Positions 20,704 to 26,285 of a stretch of DNA of 26,285 bases are shown here, one piece after another. The notes under the pieces are model-generated. The model did not search any database and was not told the DNA's origin. It worked only from the letters and a program-made list of their open reading frames with translations. The position numbers were made by a program, and so were the translations under genes. The stretch is from Lysobacter antibioticus (GTDB taxonomy: Bacteria; Pseudomonadota; Gammaproteobacteria; Xanthomonadales; Xanthomonadaceae): assembly GCF_001442535.1 (NCBI RefSeq), contig NZ_CP013141.1:5375239-5401523 (forward strand), read 5' to 3'. Within the stretch, counting starts at the first letter, position 1, and each line of letters begins with the position of its first letter.

Positions 20704-22699
20704 GCCCGCCGCTCCGGCGCTGGAGCCGGTCACCCGCCGTTGGGCCTTGCTGGCCGGCGCCAGTTGTCTGTTGCCGTTGCTGCTGCAATTGCCGCTGCAG
20801 ATCGCCGCGGTGATCGCCGCGGCCGGCGTCGGCATCGGCGTGCTGTCGTGGCGCCGCCCCTTGCCGAGCGCCTTGCGCCTGGTGCTGTTGTTGGCGCTGA
20901 TCGGCACCGTGCTGATCATGACCGGCTTCGCCCTCGGCCGCGACACCGGCTGCGCCCTGCTCGCTGCGATGTTCGCGCTGAAACCATCCGAAACCCATAC
21001 CTTGCGCGACGCGCGCAGCCTGATCGGCTTCGCTCTGTTCGGTCCGTTCGCGACCTTCCTGCTCGACCAGGGACCGCTGTCGCTCACCCTCGGCCTGGCC
21101 GCGGCGATGTTCGCCTTGTCGACCCTGCAACGCCTGGCCGAAATCGAATCGCGCCCGGACCCGCTGCGCGCCGTCGAACCGGCGCAAACGCATTGGCAAC
21201 GCCTGCTCGCGATCGGCCGCCTGGTGGCGATCGGATTGCCGCTGGCGCTGGCGGTGTTCTGGTTGTTCCCGCGCCTGAGCTCGCCGTTATGGGGCGTGCC
21301 CGAGCGCGCCCTCGCCCGCCCCGGCCTGTCCGACCGGATGAGCCCGGGCGAGATGGTCGACCTGATGAACGACGAGACCGTGACGCTGCGCGCACGCTTT
21401 CGCGGCAAGGCGCCGCCGACCTCGCAGATGTATTGGCGCGGGCCGGTGCTATGGAACTTCGACGGCCGCGAATGGACCCAGCCGCGCTGGTTCCAGGGCC
21501 TGCCGGCGGCACCGATGCGCGCAGGGCGCACCGGCTGGGACTACGAACTCGAAGTCGAACCCACCGACACGCGCCAGTTCGTCTCGCTCGATCTGCCGCG
21601 CGAAGCGCCGCCCGGCACGCGCCTGTCGATCGATCACGGCATCTACGCCGACCGTGCGCTGACCTCGCTGAGCCGCTGGCGCCTGCAATCGGCGCCGCCG
21701 GCGTCGTACGAGCCGCAGCTGCGCGAAACCCTGCGCCGCGCCGCCCTGTCCCTGCCCAGCGGCTACAACCCGCGCACCCTCGCCCTGGCGCAGCGCTGGC
21801 GCGCCGAAGCCGGCGACAACGATGCCGTCATCGTCGACCGCGCCCTGGCGATGATCCGCCGCGAATTCATCTACACCCTGGCCACGCCCTTGCTCGGCCG
21901 GCACTCGGTCGATGAGTTCCTGTTCGATCACAAGGCCGGCTTCTGCGAGCACTTCAGCTCCTCGTTCGTGGTCCTGATGCGCGCTGCCGGCATTCCCGCC
22001 CGCGTGGTCACCGGTTATGCCGGCGGCTATTTCAACCCGGTCGGCAACTACTGGCTGGTGCGCCGCTCCGACGCCCACGCCTGGGCCGAGGTCTGGCTGC
22101 AGGGGCGCGGCTGGGTGCGGGTGGACCCGACCGCCGCGGTCGCGCCGGAACGCATCTACGACACCCTCGCCGACCGCCGCCCCGGCGCCGGCGGGCTGTT
22201 CGGCGGCATCGCCGGGGCGACGCCGTTGTTCAACCTCAGCGACTGGCTGCGCCGCGGCTGGAACGATTTCGTGCTCGGTTTCGACGCCAGCCGCCAGCAG
22301 CGCATGCTGCAGCCGTTCGGCGTCGACCGCCTCGACAGCGGCAAACTGATCGCCCTGTTCGTGCTGTTCGCCAGCCTCACCCTGCTGTGGATGGTCTGGC
22401 TCAGCAGCCGCGGCGAGCGCGAGCGCGACCCGGTCCTGCGCGCCTGGCACCGGCTGTCGCGCCGTTACCGCCGCCTCGGATTGGAGCGCGAGGCGCACGA
22501 GCCGGCGCTGGCCTGGGCTGAACGTGTGACGAAGGCCCGCCCCGATTTGGGCGAAAGCCTGCTCCGGCTCAGCCAACATTTCAGCGATTGGCGGTACGCT
22601 GGTGGCCAACCCGGGCGGCGCGAGGCCCGAGAACTGCGCAATGAACTGGTCCGGGCGCTACGCGCACACCGCCCCGGCCCCACTGGAGAACGTCGATGA
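20696..22699 (+). CDS. tgpA: Transglutaminase-like membrane protein TgpA
   Basis: 667-residue inner-membrane protein with several N-terminal helices (to about residue 200), a periplasmic transglutaminase-like domain, one further helix near 548-568 and a cytoplasmic DUF4129-like tail. The catalytic triad is Cys417 (AGFCEHFSSSFVVLMR), His461 (SDAHAWAEVW) and Asp477 (RVDPTAA). In P. aeruginosa the homologous TgpA is essential and is encoded with a MoxR ATPase and a DUF58 protein, as here. Its natural substrate is not known. The start overlaps DUF58 by eight bases and the stop overlaps the next gene by ATGA. Confidence 0.94.
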   Translation: MAKPAAPALEPVTRRWALLAGASCLLPLLLQLPLQIAAVIAAAGVGIGVLSWRRPLPSALRLVLLLALIGTVLIMTGFALGRDTGCALLAAMFALKPSETHTLRDARSLIGFALFGPFATFLLDQGPLSLTLGLAAAMFALSTLQRLAEIESRPDPLRAVEPAQTHWQRLLAIGRLVAIGLPLALAVFWLFPRLSSPLWGVPERALARPGLSDRMSPGEMVDLMNDETVTLRARFRGKAPPTSQMYWRGPVLWNFDGREWTQPRWFQGLPAAPMRAGRTGWDYELEVEPTDTRQFVSLDLPREAPPGTRLSIDHGIYADRALTSLSRWRLQSAPPASYEPQLRETLRRAALSLPSGYNPRTLALAQRWRAEAGDNDAVIVDRALAMIRREFIYTLATPLLGRHSVDEFLFDHKAGFCEHFSSSFVVLMRAAGIPARVVTGYAGGYFNPVGNYWLVRRSDAHAWAEVWLQGRGWVRVDPTAAVAPERIYDTLADRRPGAGGLFGGIAGATPLFNLSDWLRRGWNDFVLGFDASRQQRMLQPFGVDRLDSGKLIALFVLFASLTLLWMVWLSSRGERERDPVLRAWHRLSRRYRRLGLEREAHEPALAWAERVTKARPDLGESLLRLSQHFSDWRYAGGQPGRREARELRNELVRALRAHRPGPTGERR

Positions 22700-23181
22700 A
22701 GCTCCGACTTGCCTTACTCGCTGCCGGCGTCGCGCTGATCAGCGCCTGCGCCTCGCAGCCCAAACCGTTGCAGGGGGCGTTCACCGCCCTGACCCCGTCC
22801 GACGCCGCGGCCCAGGACAGCACCGGCGCCGTCGTGCGCTGGGGCGGCCGCATCGTCAACGTCGAACCGCAGGCCAACCGCACCTGCTTCGAGATGATCT
22901 CCACCCGCCTGGGCGACTCCGGCCGGCCGTACTGGGCCACCGACGACACCGGCGGCCGCTTCCTCGCCTGCCGCGCCGGCTTCTACGACCCGGCCCTGTT
23001 CGAGCGCAACCGCGAAGTGACCTTCACCGGCCGCATCTCCGGTTACCAGTCGCGCCGCATCGGCGAATACGACTACCGTTTCCCGCAGCTCGATGCCGAC
23101 GTCGTCTATCTGTGGCCGGTGCGCGAGCGCGTCGACGTGATCGAACGCCCGGCGCCGTGGCCGTGGTGGGGCTGGTGGTGA
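22696..23181 (+). CDS. slp: Slp-family outer-membrane lipoprotein
   Basis: 161 residues with a lipoprotein signal peptide: MKLRLALLAAGVALISAC, lipobox LISAC, acylated Cys18. The mature part has the Slp pattern: VVRWGGRIVNVEP, TCFEMISTRLGDSGRP, GRFLACRAGFYDPALF, REVTFTGRISGY and DYRFPQLDADVVYLWP. Slp proteins are outer-membrane lipoproteins induced by starvation or stationary phase in enteric bacteria; their function is unclear. The C-terminus is a tryptophan-rich PWPWWGWW. ATGA overlap with tgpA makes it the fourth coupled gene of the operon. Two hairpins follow the stop. Confidence 0.88.
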   Translation: MKLRLALLAAGVALISACASQPKPLQGAFTALTPSDAAAQDSTGAVVRWGGRIVNVEPQANRTCFEMISTRLGDSGRPYWATDDTGGRFLACRAGFYDPALFERNREVTFTGRISGYQSRRIGEYDYRFPQLDADVVYLWPVRERVDVIERPAPWPWWGWW

Positions 23182-23187
23182 GGCATC

Positions 23188-23266
23188 GCGCAATCGCTCC
23201 GCGATTGCGCTGACGAAGCGAAGGCGCCCATGGGCGCCTTCGTTGGTTTTGGGGCTTGGTTTTTTG
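23188..23266 (+). terminator. Double hairpin ending the moxR-DUF58-tgpA-slp operon
   Basis: A perfect 10-bp hairpin (GCGCAATCGC-TCC-GCGATTGCGC, 23188-23210) is followed by a perfect 11-bp hairpin (23219-23229 with 23232-23242) and T-rich sequence up to TTTTTT near 23260-23266. The second hairpin is a convincing intrinsic terminator. Confidence 0.8.
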
Positions 23267-23315
23267 CGACTTGGGATCGCGATGGGATAGCTGCGCCATG
23301 CGCGATGAAGCAAAT

Positions 23316-23340
23316 CCCCCCGCCCCTTTTCAAAGGGGGA
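23316..23340. repeat. Small CCCC/GGGG inverted repeat
   Basis: CCCCTTT-TC-AAAGGGG (23323-23338) between the convergent slp and HIT genes, preceded by a C-rich run. Its form resembles short palindromic repeats found in many proteobacterial intergenic spaces. Confidence 0.45.
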
Positions 23341-23375
23341 AAGGCCGACGCATTCTCGATGCGATGAGGCGCCGG

Positions 23376-23729
23376 TCAGCGCGGAGTGCCGAAGCGGCCG
23401 AGCTGGGCGCCTGCGAGCAGGTGCAGGTGGATCTGGAACACGGTCTGGCCGCCGTCGCCGTTGCAGTTCATGACCAAACGGTAGCCGTCCTCCGCGAAGC
23501 CTTCGCGCTGGGCGAACGCGGCGGCAGCATGGGCCAGGCGGCCGACGACCACGGCCTGCTCGGCCTGCAGATCGTTAAGCGTGGCGATCGGCGTCTTCGG
23601 CACGAACAACACGTGCACCGGCGCCTGCGGCGCGATGTCGCGGAACGCGATCAGGTCGTCGTCCTCGTAGACGACGTCGGCGGGAATCTCGCGACGGATG
23701 ATCTTGCCGAAGATGGTGGTGTCGGTCAT
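23376..23729 (-). CDS. HIT-family (HINT-like) nucleotide hydrolase
   Basis: 117-residue histidine-triad protein, a class that hydrolyses purine nucleoside phosphoramidates. DTTIFGKIIRREIPADVVYEDDDLIAFRDI and APVHVLFVPK (His39) are typical of HINT. The triad normally reads HxHxH; here it is Gln99-Ile-His101-Leu-His103, so the first histidine is replaced while the nucleophile position (His101) is kept. I chose ATG 23729; the frame extends upstream, but that stretch (DSRLPIPDSRP) is the translated arm of a DNA repeat. No Shine-Dalgarno sequence precedes this ATG because the repeat abuts it. Confidence 0.9.
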   Translation of the reverse strand: MTDTTIFGKIIRREIPADVVYEDDDLIAFRDIAPQAPVHVLFVPKTPIATLNDLQAEQAVVVGRLAHAAAAFAQREGFAEDGYRLVMNCNGDGGQTVFQIHLHLLAGAQLGRFGTPR

Positions 23730-23734
23730 GGGCC

Positions 23735-23864
23735 GGGAATCGGGAATGGGGAGTCGGGAATCGTACCGCGCCACCCGAACCGAATCAGCCTGCGTAGCCA
23801 TCGAACCGCTCAGGTCGCCCGGCTTCGCTTCAACCGATTCCCTATTCCCTATTCCCGACTCCCG
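23735..23864. repeat. Inverted pair of GGGAATCG-type repeats between HIT and recR
   Basis: The left arm (23735-23763) is built of GGGAAT and GGGGAGTC units. The right arm (23835-23864) is its imperfect reverse complement made of ATTCCC and GACTCCC units. About 71 bases separate them. The arms fill almost the whole gap between the recR stop and the HIT start. Confidence 0.8.
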
Positions 23865-23867
23865 CCC

Positions 23868-24467
23868 CTACTGCGGCACTTCGCTGCGGCTGCCGAAGGC
23901 ATGCGAGAGGGTGCCGCGGTCGACGTATTCGAGTTCGCCGCCGAGCGGCACGCCGTGGGCGAGCCGGCTCGGCCGCACTTGGTGCTGGCGGGCGAGTTGG
24001 GCCAGGTAATGCGCGGTGGCCTCGCCCTCGACGGTGGGATTGGTGGCGATGATGAGTTCCTGCACCTCGCCCTCGGCCAGACGCGTGGCCAAGGTGTCCA
24101 GGCCGAGCTCGCGCGGGCCGATGCCGTCGAGCGGGCTCAGGCGCCCTTGCAGGATGAAATACAGGCCGCGATAACCGGTGGCTTGTTCGATCGCCAGGCG
24201 GTCGGCCGGCGATTCCACCGCGCACAGCAGATGCGCATCGCGCGAACCGCTGGCGCAGGTCGCGCAGACTTCGGTCTCGCTGAAATCGCGGCAACGCGCG
24301 CAATGGCCGATCTTCTCGATCGCCTCGGCGAGCGCATCCGACAAACGCTGGCCGCCGCTGCGCTCGCGTTCGAGCACGTGGTAGGCCATGCGCTGGGCCG
24401 ACTTCTGACCGACGCCGGGCAGCACCCGGAAGGCGTCGATCAGCTGTTCGAGCAGGCGGCTGCTCAT
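23868..24467 (-). CDS. recR: Recombination mediator protein RecR
   Basis: 199-residue protein of the RecFOR pathway that helps load RecA at single-strand gaps. An N-terminal helix-hairpin-helix ([17 protein letters not shown]) is followed by a zinc finger with Cys56, Cys59, Cys68 and Cys71, a Toprim domain (about 79-175; [15 protein letters not shown] and [17 protein letters not shown]), and the C-terminal [20 protein letters not shown]. Order dnaX-ybaB-recR is widely conserved; here one small gene is inserted before recR. Confidence 0.97.
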   Translation of the reverse strand: MSSRLLEQLIDAFRVLPGVGQKSAQRMAYHVLERERSGGQRLSDALAEAIEKIGHCARCRDFSETEVCATCASGSRDAHLLCAVESPADRLAIEQATGYRGLYFILQGRLSPLDGIGPRELGLDTLATRLAEGEVQELIIATNPTVEGEATAHYLAQLARQHQVRPSRLAHGVPLGGELEYVDRGTLSHAFGSRSEVPQ

Positions 24468-24528
24468 GCCTGCGCCGGCATCGGAACGGAACGGACGGTC
24501 GTCATCGCGGTCGCTTCGGCTCGCCGGA

Positions 24529-24762
24529 TCAATCGGAGGTCGGGAAACTGCTGCGCGCCATCGGTTCGCGGTTCATCGCGCGCACGACGTTCAGGCACAG
24601 GATCGCGCCGAGCAGCGGGATCATCCACACCAGCGCCGACTGCAGACCTTTCTGCAGGCCGGTCAGGTCGGGCTCGCGCCAGACCGTCCAGGTCGCGTAC
24701 AGATCCAGCCCAAGCAACGCAGCCGCGACCAGCGCGGTGGTGATGCCGATATGCAGGTTCAT
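24529..24762 (-). CDS. Two-helix small membrane protein, unknown function
   Basis: 77 residues with two predicted membrane helices: about 5-27 ([24 protein letters not shown]) and about 43-63 ([21 protein letters not shown]). A short loop with [10 protein letters not shown] joins them, and a Ser/Pro-containing tail follows. I do not recognise a family. The gene lies 22 bases after ybaB and 61 before recR on the same strand, so it is probably co-transcribed. The ribosome site is weak. Confidence 0.7.
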   Translation of the reverse strand: MNLHIGITTALVAAALLGLDLYATWTVWREPDLTGLQKGLQSALVWMIPLLGAILCLNVVRAMNREPMARSSFPTSD

Positions 24763-24784
24763 CGATGAGCGTCCGCGGCGGCGA

Positions 24785-25105
24785 TCAGAACGGCAGCTTC
24801 ATGCCCGGGGGCATCGGCATGCCGGCGGTCGCGGCCGACATCTTCGCCTGCGATTCGCTGTTGATCTTGTTGACCGCATCGTTGAACGCCGCGGCGATCA
24901 GGTCTTCGACCATTTCCTGGTCGGCCAGCACGCTCGGGTCGATGCGCACCTTGCGGCAGTCCATGCGGCCGGTGAGGGTCACGCTGACCATGCCGCCGCC
25001 GGCGCTGCCGGTGACTTCGATCTTGGCCAATTCTTCCTGGGCGCGCTGCACGTTTTCCTGCATCTTCTGCGCCTGTTGCATGAGTTGGGCGATGTTGCCG
25101 CGCAT
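24785..25105 (-). CDS. ybaB: YbaB/EbfC family nucleoid-associated protein
   Basis: 106-residue DNA-binding dimer associated with the nucleoid. The N-terminal coiled helix [20 protein letters not shown], the core [15 protein letters not shown] and the C-terminal [12 protein letters not shown] are diagnostic. AGGA precedes ATG 25105. It follows dnaX, as in most proteobacteria. Confidence 0.96.
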   Translation of the reverse strand: MRGNIAQLMQQAQKMQENVQRAQEELAKIEVTGSAGGGMVSVTLTGRMDCRKVRIDPSVLADQEMVEDLIAAAFNDAVNKINSESQAKMSAATAGMPMPPGMKLPF

Positions 25106-25180
25106 GGGTCCTGCCTCGTGTCGTGAAAGTGATCGGTGTGTCGAGGCCGCAGTCTGGCGCGGCCTGATGTCATCGTTGGT

Positions 25181-26285
25181 TTAGTTGGGCCGCGAACGGC
25201 GCGGCGCAAGGGTTGCGGTCAGGCCTCGTCGTAGGGACGGATCGAATCCGGCACCACCTTGGCGCCGTGCACGTCGATCAGACGGCGCACGTCGGGATCG
25301 TTCATGAAACGCTCCTCGGCCGAGGCCTGGCGCTCGTCGCGCGCGCGCAGGTTGCGCGCATGCAGCGATTCGCCGGCCGCGCTGGCCGCCTCGAAGCGGA
25401 TCTGCGGCGCCCAGGCGGCTCGCCAAGGCGTCGGCGACCATCTTGATCAAGGCCGGCGCGCGCAGGTGATCGTCGTCGGCCGGCAAGGACAAAGTCAGCA
25501 CGCCGTCGCCGTAGGCCACGAAACTGGCGTGCTCCGCGAGGATGCGGGCCGGGCCGCGCAGGCCGCTGGCGTCGACCAGCGCATGCCAGGCGTCGTCGTC
25601 GGCGATGCCGCCCGCCGAAGCCGAGGCGGCGCGGGCCGGCATCGTGATCGGCTCGGACGGGCGCGCCGGCGCTGCGGGCGCGGAGACGGTCTCCACCCGC
25701 GGCGCGACGACCGAAGCTTCGCTGTCCGGGCCGGGGCTGCCGAACAGGCTCGGGCCCGGATCGACCGACACAGTCGGCGGCGCCGTTTCGCGCATCGGTT
25801 CGGCCGCGGCCGGGGTCGGCATTGCGACCGGGGCTTCCGGGCGAAGCTCGATGCGCTCGGGTGCGGCTGCGCGTTCGACGACGGGTGCCGTCGCACGGGC
25901 CGGCGCTTCGGTCGGCTCCGACACCCGTTGGTGGTTCGGCTTGGGCGAAAGCTCTTCGTCTGGCCAGGTCAGCGGAGGCCGGGGCTCGGCTTCGGCCTGC
26001 GGCTTGGCGGCCGCGACCGGTTGCGCGCGCGGCGCCGGTTCGGACGCCGCCGCGGCGATCGGCATGGGTTCCGCCTTCGCAACCGGTGCCGCAACGGGCT
26101 CCGGCTGCGGATTCGGACGCGGCTTGCTCTCCTGCACCGGCGCTTCCGAGGCCAAGGGCTTGCTCGCCTCGGCACTCGGCGCCGCTTGCCGCCCACCGCC
26201 CATCTCGCGCATCGCCGCGGCAGCCTGGGCCGCGGCATTAGCGCTGGCGCTGCGCGCCGGCTCGCTGCGGCGCCCGACGACGGCG
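25181..26285 (-). CDS. dnaX: DNA polymerase III subunit tau, 3' part, with apparent frameshift
   Basis: The frame is open to the right edge, so the ATPase domains lie outside. What is seen is a long Pro/Ala/Glu-rich linker (domain IV type) and the start of domain V, which binds the alpha polymerase: DDDAWHALVDASGLRGPARI, then LTLSLPADDDHLRAPALIKM. After VADALASRLGA (about 25408) the frame turns into Arg/Gly/Pro-rich sequence ending at 25181. Reading one base on instead gives QIRFEAASAAGESLHARN and later VVPDSIRPYDEA, stopping at 25219, which fits the expected tau C-terminus. One extra base, or two missing, near 25403-25412 explains this. Coordinates give the literal open frame. Confidence 0.85.
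   Translation of the reverse strand, partial: AVVGRRSEPARSASANAAAQAAAAMREMGGGRQAAPSAEASKPLASEAPVQESKPRPNPQPEPVAAPVAKAEPMPIAAAASEPAPRAQPVAAAKPQAEAEPRPPLTWPDEELSPKPNHQRVSEPTEAPARATAPVVERAAAPERIELRPEAPVAMPTPAAAEPMRETAPPTVSVDPGPSLFGSPGPDSEASVVAPRVETVSAPAAPARPSEPITMPARAASASAGGIADDDAWHALVDASGLRGPARILAEHASFVAYGDGVLTLSLPADDDHLRAPALIKMVADALASRLGAADPLRGGQRGRRIAACAQPARARRAPGLGRGAFHERSRRAPSDRRARRQGGAGFDPSLRRGLTATLAPRRSRPN

Noticed and set aside
19657..21531. A 624-codon open frame on the minus strand opposite DUF58 and tgpA
   Set aside because: Antisense shadow; the opposing plus-strand frames carry the DUF58 signature and the transglutaminase family pattern.

Overview
The window is high-GC chromosomal DNA from a gammaproteobacterium. 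Gene content and order (rpoE-rseA; yceF/yceD-rpmF-fabHDG-acpP-fabF-pabC-mltG-tmk-holB-pilZ; dnaX-ybaB-recR; moxR-DUF58-tgpA), the pilZ gene behind holB, and GTAG-headed REP repeats point to the Xanthomonadales/Lysobacteraceae. Lysobacter is my best guess, inferred from synteny and composition and not from a database search. No prophage, insertion sequence with a transposase, CRISPR array, tRNA or rRNA gene was found.

Layout. 1-1249 (minus): rseA (cut by the window edge) and rpoE, the envelope-stress sigma factor and its membrane anti-sigma factor. 1468-3537 (plus): a FadJ-type bifunctional beta-oxidation enzyme, followed by a strong terminator. 3599-4422: a gene-free repeat region with one composite hairpin element and a cluster of REP repeats. 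4445-15327 (minus): the cell-envelope supercluster, read from right to left as yceD, rpmF, fabH, (repeat island 12431-13091), fabD, fabG, acpP, fabF, terminator, pabC, mltG, tmk, holB, pilZ. It joins ribosomal protein L32, the full set of type II fatty-acid initiation and elongation condensing enzymes with malonyl-CoA loading and ketoreduction, folate precursor synthesis, peptidoglycan strand termination, dTMP kinase, the clamp-loader delta' subunit and a type IV pilus factor. plsX, which sits between rpmF and fabH in E. coli, is absent. 15394-16477 (plus): a small membrane-anchored coiled-coil protein and the YceF pyrophosphatase. 16540-18390 (minus): a PMT-type membrane glycosyltransferase with an extra C-terminal domain. 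18704-23181 (plus): a translationally coupled moxR-DUF58-tgpA-slp operon, probably acting on the envelope. 23376-26285 (minus): HIT hydrolase, recR, a two-helix membrane protein, ybaB and the 3' part of dnaX, which carries an apparent frameshift.

The most unusual feature is a composite repeat family present in three copies (3599-3971 plus; 12431-12730 plus; 12759-13055 minus). Each copy is a pair of homogeneous 6-bp tandem arrays followed by five successive hairpins. The stems differ between copies by paired, compensating changes while loop motifs such as AGGGA are kept, so structure rather than sequence appears to be conserved. Two copies form an inverted pair inside the fabH-fabD gap of an otherwise essential operon and place a terminator-like hairpin in the direction of fab transcription. 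A 22-23 nt micro-insert interrupts one of these hairpins and also one REP unit nearby.
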